From assembly GCA_004352715.1 (NCBI GenBank), contig SCFE01000098.1:1696331-1760330 (forward strand): a DNA stretch of 64,000 nucleotides, in the 5' to 3' direction. The notes under the pieces were generated by a model. It saw only the letters and a program-made list of their open reading frames with translations. It did not search any database and was not told the origin of the DNA. Source of the stretch: Hofstenia miamia. Lineage: Eukaryota > Xenacoelomorpha > Acoela. Every line of letters starts with the position of its first letter. The first letter of the stretch is position 1. This document shows positions 33,131 to 43,469 of this stretch, in pieces. A program made the position numbers and the translations under genes.

Positions 33131-33466
33131 TCAATGAGGGAGAGCATCTCAACCTTTGTTGAGACATAGCTCAATTCTGCTGGGCAGAGTTTGTTGCTGA
33201 AGAATTGAATTGGTATTTCTATTGTCTATTATTTGGCTTAGTGATGCACCAATGGCTACAGAACTGGCATCACAGTCTAGAATGAATTCCATAGAAAAAT
33301 CTGGGGTTTTCAGGCTAGGTAAGCATTTTAATTCTGATTTTAAGTTGTTTAGTTCTTGTTGGTGGTCCCAAAACCATTGAAATGGCGTTTTCTTTTTTAG
33401 TAGATTTGATAAATGGATGGTTCTTTTGGCAATGTCTGGTAATAGTTGAAAAAGCCTAATATTCAT
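33131..33466 (-). pseudogene. pol: RT-RNase H junction of copy G
   Basis: Frame of 105 codons: KKKTPFQWFWDHQQELNNLK, LKCLPSLKTPDFSMEFILDC, then DASSVAIGASLSQI. This is the usual end of RT thumb and connection and start of RNase H, with the first RNase H Asp present (ILDCDAS). Confidence 0.7.
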
Positions 33467-34480
33467 TGTATGTATTTTTTGTTGTTAGGTGGTGCAATTT
33501 TTTCTATTGAATCACATGCATCTTCCTTAAGGCTGATTTTTCCTTTTCCTATTTTTCTGCTGAAGAATACAACTGATTTTTCCAGGAAGTGGCATTTTTG
33601 TCCATTTATTATTAATAAGGTAAATGTAAGATCTTATCAAGTTTTTGTAGGTCTTTGGGTATAGTTTTCAAAGCTATGAAAACATTGTAAATATGGGCTG
33701 TGAGCCCTTTGTCTAATTGATGTTCATCATTTTGTAGCACTCTAGTCACATAGCATTGAAATGTAGCCAGTGCATTACAAAGGCTGAAGGCTATGTAGAG
33801 CCACGTAAATGATCCATGAGCAGTAATAAAGGCAGTTTTTTTTGATGTCAGATTTACACATTGGCACTTGCCAATAGACTATACATAAGTCAAGCATTGT
33901 AGAGAATGAATTTTGACATGAAATGTACAGTATGTGATCAATTCAAGGAAAAGGATAGATGTCTTTTTTAGTGATATTATTAAGCTTGTAAAAATTTATG
34001 CATAATCTATATTTGTCATTTTGTTTGATGAACACTGTTGGCAATGCATAAGGGCTTTTTGATGGCTAAGTAATCCTGCTATTTAGTAAGTCTATAATGA
34101 TTTTAAAATATTCCTGCTTTAGGTTTTCTGGCACAGGTTGGACTGGTTGAATTGGTGTGTTGTTCACAGTTTCTATGCAGTGCTCCTCTCTGATGGCTTT
34201 CCCTACATTAATGGTATTGAAATTGAATATGGTTTTATGTTTTTGTAGTAATTTGGTGAGAGAGTCTGCTTTAGATTATTGGTCTGCAAAGATTATTGGT
34301 CTTGTCCAAATCTGGTGTAATTGATAAAATTGGTTTTGGTTTTTTCTGCACAACAGTTATTACAGGTGAAGCATAGAACTTAATGTTCTCTGGTGTAATG
34401 GTAATAAACTTATTGAGTATTGCTGTAGTAGATGGTATTATTTTGACATTGTAGTATTGATGTTGATATTATGATTTTTT
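33467..34480 (-). pseudogene. pol: Reverse transcriptase of copy G (heavily degraded)
   Basis: Minus-strand RT with stops in all frames. The position of the catalytic box reads AHIYNVFIALKTIPKDLQKL (near 33725-33665), in which the YxDD motif has been lost. LHKFLQA-type and NSVHQTK remnants of the fingers lie near 34030-33960. Inactive. Confidence 0.55.
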
Positions 34481-35149
34481 AGAATTCATGCACTGTTGGT
34501 GGTTTATGACAATATCAGTGGTTATTGGCTGGTCACTGATGCAAGTGATGAAGAGCCAACTGAACAGCTCAATTTTCTCTGTTTGTGAAGGATATAACTC
34601 AACAGTTTGTAGGTGGGTTGTTATATCCTTTTTATGTGGATCAATTGTTATTGTTTAATTCAGAAAGTTAATTATGCAGTGATACTTTTCATGGAAGTCC
34701 TTTTCTAGAATCAGTTTTTATGGTAAGGTATGGTTAGCAGCATCAACCACAAGAATGTTGTAGTTAAATTAAGTGTTTGAAATTGACAATTCAAGGTTGT
34801 CTATTTTGCTTTTGGTATCAAGGTAATCACCAGAAGCATTGACTAGTCTATGGTTGTGAGAGGTAATTGTATTTCAATGAATCTTGATTTGTTTTGCACA
34901 GGTGTCAGCTATAATTAACACAGAACCACTGGTATAAATGGTGGCCTGAGTAACTATTTCATTAATGGTAACAGGTATAGTAGGTCTGTTGTTACTAGAA
35001 CTGCTCCTGCTTGGCTGGGAGTTGGTACTCCTAATAGTTTAAATCATCATTATTATTGGAATCAGATTTGTAATCATTGCTATTGTCAGTGTAATAACAT
35101 TTGTCATTGGCTATTAAATGGATGGATGCTTTGCAATTAGTGTGGATAT
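34481..35149 (-). pseudogene. pol: Protease region of copy G, catalytic Asp lost
   Basis: Aligned with copies C and F: INEIVTQATIYTSGSVLIIA (near 34965-34906) sits where the others have ATIDTGA, so the catalytic Asp is Tyr. LVNASGDYLDTKSKIDNLEL follows (34860-34800), then TLPxKLILEKDFHEKYHCI. The first codons after the Gag zinc knuckle lie at 35149-35100. Confidence 0.6.
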
Positions 35150-36087
35150 TGTAGACTCACTGGGGAGCTCTGGCTACTCTAGTGGTACTGGGTAACTCAA
35201 GAGTTTAGATCAAAGGTTGCAGAGTCTACCATAGCAGAGAGTGACTCACATTCCAACAGAGAATGTACATTGGTGATTCACTGATTTTGCCTAACAAATA
35301 GAGAAACTCCATTCCAAAAAGAACTTCAGCAGCAACCAATTCACACAGCATCACACTGAAGCCATCCATACTCCCCAAGGTGCTAATTGTGTGTCTCAAG
35401 TATTAATTCCTAGCTCAATAAACAATTTATCTCAGAGTTCTCTTATCTCAGCTCATTTAAATAAATAATAAGTAAAAGGCCCATAATTGCTGTGCATTCA
35501 TGTTTGCCAACAGCATAGTATATCTGCAAAGTGTAAATTATTATGTGCATGTATGAACAGATCAAGTAAAAGATGTTATTCCCTACACATAATTGACACC
35601 TAAAGTGGCCATGATTCAGGCTGTCTTCATTAAGGAGCTATTTGTTGCCCCAGACCTGGTGTAGTTTCCTCCTGAATTGTCACCAGATCTTAAGCAATAA
35701 TTATCATTACAAATAGCCTTTAACAATGAATCTAAAGGGGTTAATAGACAATAAATTGAAAAGATCAAACACAGTAGATGGAAGCCAAATTTATTGTGTG
35801 CTTCACTACAGTTACTCAGATATTTATTACAAAAATCTGTAACTTATTACCTGAATTGCTTACAATTTCAAAGAACAATTTCCCTTGCAAAGTTAAAATG
35901 AGCAATCACTTGCAATTCAAATCAAGGAGACAAATACTAGCACTATCAAATAACTACACTTGAAATTCAAAAATTGATTAAAAGAAATTGATACAAATAA
36001 ATAGCAGTGAATCAGAAAAAAGATGCAACACCATTCCAGAGTGCCAAAATAATAAGATCGAAAAAAGAGGCCCTGGGTGACTCTACA
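35150..36087 (+). repeat. Solo LTR of a second family in gag of copy G, ATAT target duplication
   Basis: 938 bp with tips TGTAGACTCAC and GTGACTCTACA, flanked by ATAT (35146-35149 and 36088-36091). It lies exactly inside the zinc-knuckle codons of copy G: three of the four metal ligands are right of it and the last Cys is left of it. Same family as 36395-37333 but in the other orientation. Confidence 0.85.
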
Positions 36088-36394
36088 ATATGTCCATGTT
36101 GACCACAGAGATTACAGTGAATTTTATTTAGGTTGATAGCCTTTGGATGTGTGTCTGTGGCTTTTGGTTCATTTTTCATTGATGTTGAGGGTGTGTTATT
36201 GAAGTCTACAGCTTTTTGTTGTTTTGAAATGTAGTATTTCAATAATGCTGACTCATTTGATTTTATTTGATTAGATATTTTTTTGTAATTTTCCATCTGA
36301 AGTTTAGCTTCAATGGCTTTCTTAATAAACATGGACAGCTTATCATCAGGGCTGCATTTTTGTTCAAATCTGCATCTGATTTGAAGAGGCATAC
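36088..36394 (-). pseudogene. gag: gag of copy G, capsid end and interrupted CCHC knuckle
   Basis: Minus-strand frame PLQIRCRFEQKCSPDDKLSM, FIKKAIEAKLQMENYK and CNLCGQHGH, with the last knuckle Cys beyond the solo LTR. It is homologous to 7807-7920 in copy C and 28086-28190 in copy F. No stop occurs in this segment. Confidence 0.68.
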
Positions 36395-37333
36395 TGTAGA
36401 GTCACTTAGTGCACCTATTTAATTTTAATTGATTATCATTTGTATTAGTGTTAAATGCTGCATTATTTTAGTCTGTGACATCACTCTGACCTTTTTCACT
36501 ATTATTCTTTGAGTGCAGTAATTTGAGCTTAATATTATTTGTCCCCTCAATTCAGCTTAACATGTGATTGCTCTATAATTTTGTGAGGGAACTCAAAGTG
36601 CAAGTTTGTAAATACCTAACAGGTAATTATTGATGAATTGTTATAAAACACTGAGAAATGTGTAGTGAAAGCACAATAGATTTAGTCCCACTTCAATTGT
36701 GTCTGCTTTTACTAACTTCTTTATTACTCAAACCTTTTTAGATCTTTAATGGATTATTTGTAATAATAATTGCTGAAGTTCCAGCAACAATTTGGGAGTT
36801 ACACCACTGTGTTTAGGGCAACAACATGCTCTCTTCCAGTTAGCAGCCCAAATAGTGGTACCATATTAAGTTATGGCTATGGTTAGGTATAGGAGAATAA
36901 CAGCTTTATTCAATTGTTTCTATTTGTACATGCACTTAATAAATTACACTGTGATGATAAATACTGCTGGTGCACACAAATGCATGGCAATTATATAAGA
37001 TTTAATTACTTATTTACATAGGCTGAGGAAATAAGAACAGTTGAGATCTGGTTTATTTGAGCTAGAAATTAACAACTAGAGACACACAATTAGCACCTTG
37101 GTGAGCTTGGATCTATTTGTGGATACTGCTTCAGTGTGATGCAATGCAAATTTGTTGCTGTTGGAGAAAAGTCCTTGAAGGGATATTTTCTGTTTCTTTA
37201 TTGAACTACCAATGTTCTGTTGTTCTGGTAAAATGTGGGTCACTCTCTACAATGGTAGCCTTTGCAACCTTCTGCTTAGCAATTGAGTTCCCTAGTACCA
37301 CTGAAGTAGTCAGAGCTCCCCTGTGAGTCTACA
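36395..37333 (-). repeat. Second solo LTR in gag of copy G, ATAC target duplication, inverted
   Basis: 939 bp, left tip TGTAGAGTCAC and right tip GTGAGTCTACA, so reversed relative to 35150-36087. ATAC lies on both sides (36391-36394 and 37334-37337). The gag frame continues across when one ATAC is discounted. Confidence 0.85.
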
Positions 37334-38610
37334 ATACCATAATTAATGTGAGTAACAAAATCATGTGAAGAGTATTCAGGTGAAGATCTACTGAGTTGAT
37401 ACAGTCATTCAACTTGTAGGATGAACTCTTCAATATTATTGTCTTGTGAGTAAGTTGTTTTGCTTAGAACAATTTTGTATTGGTTGCACGTGGTTGGTGT
37501 ATGAAAGTGGTCATAAAAATTTTGAATTAGCAAAGAATAATCTGATTTTGTAATATTACCTAAGATTAGATAATAGTTGAAGGCTTTGCCAGTTAGGAAT
37601 GTAGAAAATTGAGTGAGAGCATGCTCTTGACCTGCTTTTTGGATAGTTAGGTGTTGCTTGTAGGTGAAGAGCAATTCCTTAAAAGTTGGGGAAATGCCAT
37701 CAGCTTTGCCAGAAAATTTTCTAGGTGGCATTCACAATTTACGATTTTCATCAGGAGCTACTTATGGCAATTTAAACTTAATTAACTTTTTATCCATAGT
37801 GGGGTTTTCTAAATTTTTTAACCTATTGTTTCTAGTTTGTTATTGATGTTATTGAGTAGAGGATTTAGTATTAGTGATTGAGGAAAGTTTGCCCTATGTT
37901 TTGTCACATTTGTTAACTCTGAAATGGTAATTGGAGATGATTGTTGAGGAATAGTTGCACCTATTAGAATGGGTGGATTCTGTCCGAGAGTATTTTGTCT
38001 AGGCATAAGTTCATTTGAGCTAGCTGGAGTGTTTTAGATTGCAAAGTTAGGGTTAACATTTCATATAGCATCAAGGGGATATGTTTCCTGAACTTGAGTT
38101 TGAACTACTGTGTTTTTTGCCTTTTCAGTAAGCAATTTTTCTGTTAATTGTATGTTCTGGTGAGTACTATCTTTTGCTTGTTTCAAGAGATTGTTGTTCT
38201 GATCAAGAATGTTGTCTGAGGTTTCTACTCTTTGTTGTAGAATTTCATTCCTTTTTTCAATTGCTACATTTTCTTCACAGAAGCATTGATTTTGTGTTTG
38301 TACTTCTTTGAGTTTGGAGTACATTTGCTTTTTTGACATTTGAAGTTTCTGTATTCATTGACAATCTGGATTTTATCAGCTTGTAAAAGTGTTATTTCCT
38401 GACATTAATTTTGGTTTTCTTTTTTAATCATGTCAAACCTTTTGTAATTTTCAATTTGGATTTCTTTGATTTTTTGTTTTAGTGCTTCTATATTGGTTTC
38501 AAATAAGTGGATTTTCTCTATGAGTTCCTCTCTAGAGAGGGTTTAGTATTTTGATTGGGGGTTAGACTGAGAGGTAGGAGTAATTAGTTTCTTATTATGT
38601 GTATTTGGCA
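37334..38610 (-). pseudogene. gag: gag of copy G, N-terminal coiled coil and capsid-like part
   Basis: Starts with MPNTHNKKLI at about 38610 on the minus strand. A coiled coil rich in Q, E, K, N follows (38500-38070). A Pro- and Gln-rich stretch follows (38006-37830). Then comes a capsid-like block, 37731-37405 (PPRKFSGKADGISPTFKELL, FLTGKAFNYYLILGNITKSD), with a stop at 37405. Several stops and one or two frameshifts make it a pseudogene. The coiled-coil, capsid and knuckle order equals that of copies C and F. Confidence 0.6.
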
Positions 38611-41030
38611 TTTTTTATCTGGTGTATCTGAGGGGCTTGAGCAGATACAGCTTTCAGCAGTAGCAATCTTCAGTTGTTTGGTTTATGCTTTAGGTAATAG
38701 TTAAAAAAATTTTTTTGGTATAATCAGCTTTCAGCACCATGATAATTCAGTCATGTTGGTTGCTCCACACTTTCAATCAAATATAATCTCTGAAACTTTA
38801 GCTAATTTTGCTCATTGTTTGATATGGTTCTTTTTCAATTATCCCTTGGCAGAAGTGCCATTAATTATAAAACATGCTCATTTTAGGAGTGGGTTAGGGT
38901 AAGGAGTGTTGTGTGGTGATCACCATGTGGCATTGTCATGGAAATCTATGTTGATAAACACCAGGACTTGCCAATGTCTCAATAATTAATGGCCTGAATC
39001 CAGTGCTAAACAAGCCTAATCCTAATAAAAGTTAAAGGTAGCTGGGAGATCAGGTAAGGGAAGGGTGAATGGCCACATTCAGTTGACCTTGTACAGAGAA
39101 CCTTAATAGAAAGATTTATGTAAGACAGGAGAACTAATTTAAATAAAGAGAGAGAGAAGCCCTATAAGTTCTTGAGTGCAAAGTGTACCCTATGTGCTTG
39201 TGTACCTAAATTCAGTGCAGGCCTCAGCTCATGCAACTTAGGTGATGCAATAAATATAGCAAACATAACAAATGACAAGCAGTTGTGAAAAGCCCTACAC
39301 CTAAACCTGCCAAAGTGCTGTAGTGACAAACTTGTAAAGCTGTACCTGAACAAGGCACCCTTGCCAAAAATCAAACAATTTAGGAAAGCATATTAATGAA
39401 TTACATACACAACAATAAGTAAGGGCAGAGTAAAAACTATTAAACTTTTGATAACTGTATAAAGTATTTAAACAGGCAAACAGGTATTTCATCAACAAAG
39501 GTAACACTAAAAGCATACTGTGAACTATGAGTAAACACTAACAGGTCCCTTGTGAACCCTTTTGCACAGTAATCAATTAAACCAGAAATACTGTCCAGCA
39601 AACAATTCAAACATTCAAAAATAGCAGATTGTCTAACACTTATTAAGTCAATCAAGGCAAATAAAAATTCATGTAAATGTATTGTACAATTAATATCTAC
39701 TAATTTCGAAATACTAATTACGAAAATGTTTGTAAGGTATCAGTTGCCACATTTCATTTTGATAGAACATCTTTAGACAAATTAAAGTTACCTAATTTGC
39801 TTAATGTCTGATTTAAATTATTGAAAATCCATTTTATCAGTAAATTTTTTATATTGTCAATATAAGTTTCTGAAATTTAACTATTGAGCCACTTGATTTT
39901 ACAATGAAATGGTATAAAAGTTTCCACTTTTTTTAGAAGAATTCAAGTTTGCAAAAAATTGACATTATTTTAAAATCTGAAATTTTAGAACATATAAGTC
40001 TTTAATGAATTTCTTTGAACATCTGTAATCTGAAACATTTATATTATTTTGTATTTGTTACCTAGACAGTTTTTATGCACACTACTTTTAATAAAATTTT
40101 AGCAAATTGCATTCCTTACATTACAAATAAATAGCTTGCAGCTTAGAATTTTTTATACAGAAAAAATGCAGGGATTAAGTACTTTTCAAGTTAAATTTTC
40201 ATGTCCCTCAAACTTGCTTTCAATGCTAGAAAAATATAAATTTTTAATTCATATCTATTAAAATTGTGGATGTCTTTATTTTCACAGCACACTTTGAATA
40301 CAAGACTAGTTTAGATTTATAACTGATAATTAACTGTAGTATAGATTTCTCTATTGCAGAATTGTATGTGTAGCAACTTTGCAATGCATGAATATTTGCT
40401 CTATACAAAAATTTCTACAAAAGGATGCTTCCATAAACAATTTTTCAATACATTATCTGGTGAATGCACATCATTGTGTAATTAACATGATTAACAAGCC
40501 TTCAAAATTATAAGTTATAATGAATATGTAGGATTGAACAATGAAATACTTTCACCTCAGACAAATGAGGTCTTGCTAGTTCAAATCCAACTGGTTCAAA
40601 CAAACATACACAATCTATTTTATTCTCTTGAAAGTGGGGTATCATGAAAGAACATAATTCTCACTTTTTGCAGCCAGAGTTATTACAAATTTTTAAATTG
40701 AATTTAAAGATAATGCCCCACTACCTATCAGATGCCTATATACATGCTTGGGATTAGCAGTGGATCACAAAGAAGAAAAAATTCCTTTGATAAAGAAGAA
40801 AAATATTTCACTTTAATAACAGCTAATACTATTTGACAAATAGCAAAATTTTGGCTGTCAAGATGACCAATTTAAAATGGGAGTTTGATGGACACATCAA
40901 AATATCATGATTATTAGACAAAAACCAAATAACTTATGATAAAATATTTATGAACAGAAATATTACGAATTTTGATTGAATACAAACTTAAACATTATGG
41001 ACATTCCAAAAACCTGTCAAAAATCATTTT
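38611..41030. other. Possible leader or LTR of copy G, then AT-rich sequence without genes
   Basis: On the minus strand a TGGTGCTGAAAGC site near 38734 might be the primer-binding site of copy G, with an LTR to its right (38747 onward, tip ATTATCA). The far LTR tip was not found. From about 39700 the sequence is simple AT-rich DNA. The frames of 60-71 codons at 39162-39655 resemble no protein I know. Confidence 0.35.
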
Positions 41031-41033
41031 ATA

Positions 41034-41556
41034 GTTGGTACTTTTTATCAACATACAAAATCTTGATACCAACATATTGAACCTTAACCTTAAGATCAAC
41101 ATAGCAAATTTAGCATGAATGAGGTATGAAGATCAATAAAATTAGATGGGTCAGTCAACATTTTCTCATATCTACATTAAAATATTTAGTTTTTTTCTGT
41201 GAAATCAAGCATAATATTTTATCATTTAGTCTACATTACAACTCAATAAACAACTGCTAAAGACTACATTTTTATGTAACTTTTGATATAATTGATACGT
41301 ATTTTCTTTTCACGCTAAATTTTTGTTCATATTGTCTGAAAAGAAACGGTTTTCCAATTAATTTTTCTGGAAATTATAAATACATATGCTTATTTTATAT
41401 GCAACAAAGGCGCATTTATGCACACCCACATAACTCATACGGTATATTTACCTACAATAATAGACAATAATTGTCATAAAGATTTGCAATGTCGACCTCA
41501 AGGTTCCCTATGTCGGTTTCAAGATTTCGTATGTTGATAAAAAGTACGAACCACGT
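41034..41556. repeat. Long inverted repeat (arms 41034-41112 and 41485-41556)
   Basis: The left arm contains TACTTTTTATCAACATACAA and the right arm its reverse complement with G for A at CpG sites. Arms are about 75 bp, with about 370 bp between. The left arm has a small AACCTT duplication. It could be a miniature inverted-repeat element. No target duplication was defined. Confidence 0.6.
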
Positions 41557-41559
41557 TTT

Positions 41560-42363
41560 ACTGAAACGACAAATTTCTATTTAACCGAACTGGCTTTATA
41601 TCCTTCAGCTGCTCAAGTATAATATAGTATCAGGTAGTGCTAGGTTGCAAGTGTTGTCTTAGTCTATTAATATTGGTATAGGTGTTGTGACTGCAGTTTA
41701 AAAAACAGAGAATGTGACCGAAATATGCGAATGCAGTAGTGTAAATGTCCTTAAACACTGCTCTATAAAAACATTTTCAAAATTAAATGTTCTGCAATTT
41801 CAGAAAGGTCATTAAAAAGTTGAAAATTTTTGTATATTAAGAGACTTCTCAGGGTTGAATAATATTTTAAGACATGAGTTAGTGCACGCTAATCAGTTTA
41901 ATTAATAAACTACTTAAAAAATGTAACATTGGAAACATGTATTCCATAATACTGTTTTAAAGTAAGACTGTAACAGTTATTGATTTTCAGGCTAAAGTTG
42001 ATATTTGAGTAAATATAATCAGAATATTGTTGAAGAATTTATCGATAAACAATTTTTATCAATTCCCTAAAAAATCTTAAAAAATAGAAACCGATATATG
42101 TATATATATAAAGCATATTTTGCTAAGATTTATATTAATTGGAATAAAGCACATTGTTTAACGTTTTCCACTATAATTTAGTCATCTTCAGTAATAATAA
42201 AATAAAAATTGTGGGAAATTGATAGAGATTATAAAATATAACAAAAAAAAATAAATACAGAGAGATATTTTATTGTTTTCTGTCTATTAAATAGCATTTT
42301 TTTTTCATTATCTTTAATTTGTATGGCTACATATTTTTTTTATTTGTTTTATCAAAAATTTTT

Positions 42364-42371
<8 letters not shown>
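41560..42371. other. AT-rich, no gene seen
   Basis: No supported coding sequence. CpG frequency rises again from about 41300 onward. Confidence 0.5.

Positions 42372-42402
<31 letters not shown>
42372..42402. repeat. (GT)n microsatellite at gap edge
   Basis: About fifteen GT units running into the 1000-N gap. Confidence 0.95.
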
Positions 42403-43402
42403 NNNNNNNNNNNNNNNNNNNNNNNNNNNNNNNNNNNNNNNNNNNNNNNNNNNNNNNNNNNNNNNNNNNNNNNNNNNNNNNNNNNNNNNNNNNNNNNNNN
42501 NNNNNNNNNNNNNNNNNNNNNNNNNNNNNNNNNNNNNNNNNNNNNNNNNNNNNNNNNNNNNNNNNNNNNNNNNNNNNNNNNNNNNNNNNNNNNNNNNNNN
42601 NNNNNNNNNNNNNNNNNNNNNNNNNNNNNNNNNNNNNNNNNNNNNNNNNNNNNNNNNNNNNNNNNNNNNNNNNNNNNNNNNNNNNNNNNNNNNNNNNNNN
42701 NNNNNNNNNNNNNNNNNNNNNNNNNNNNNNNNNNNNNNNNNNNNNNNNNNNNNNNNNNNNNNNNNNNNNNNNNNNNNNNNNNNNNNNNNNNNNNNNNNNN
42801 NNNNNNNNNNNNNNNNNNNNNNNNNNNNNNNNNNNNNNNNNNNNNNNNNNNNNNNNNNNNNNNNNNNNNNNNNNNNNNNNNNNNNNNNNNNNNNNNNNNN
42901 NNNNNNNNNNNNNNNNNNNNNNNNNNNNNNNNNNNNNNNNNNNNNNNNNNNNNNNNNNNNNNNNNNNNNNNNNNNNNNNNNNNNNNNNNNNNNNNNNNNN
43001 NNNNNNNNNNNNNNNNNNNNNNNNNNNNNNNNNNNNNNNNNNNNNNNNNNNNNNNNNNNNNNNNNNNNNNNNNNNNNNNNNNNNNNNNNNNNNNNNNNNN
43101 NNNNNNNNNNNNNNNNNNNNNNNNNNNNNNNNNNNNNNNNNNNNNNNNNNNNNNNNNNNNNNNNNNNNNNNNNNNNNNNNNNNNNNNNNNNNNNNNNNNN
43201 NNNNNNNNNNNNNNNNNNNNNNNNNNNNNNNNNNNNNNNNNNNNNNNNNNNNNNNNNNNNNNNNNNNNNNNNNNNNNNNNNNNNNNNNNNNNNNNNNNNN
43301 NNNNNNNNNNNNNNNNNNNNNNNNNNNNNNNNNNNNNNNNNNNNNNNNNNNNNNNNNNNNNNNNNNNNNNNNNNNNNNNNNNNNNNNNNNNNNNNNNNNN
43401 NN
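42403..43402. other. Assembly gap (1000 N)
   Basis: Placeholder-length gap. It must contain the start of the ZIP9 coding sequence or its first exon. Confidence 0.95.
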
Positions 43403-43469
43403 TTCCTTTGGAATGTTTATTGGTTGTTACATAGCAGGCCTCATTCCGATGTCACTTGGACTCTCAGAG
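43403..43469 (+). CDS. SLC39A9: ZIP9 exon (first visible, TM1)
   Basis: Encodes [20 protein letters not shown] plus SE, then donor GTTAGT. Aligns with the TM1 region of ZIP9 proteins. Phase 0 at the 3' end. Confidence 0.87.
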
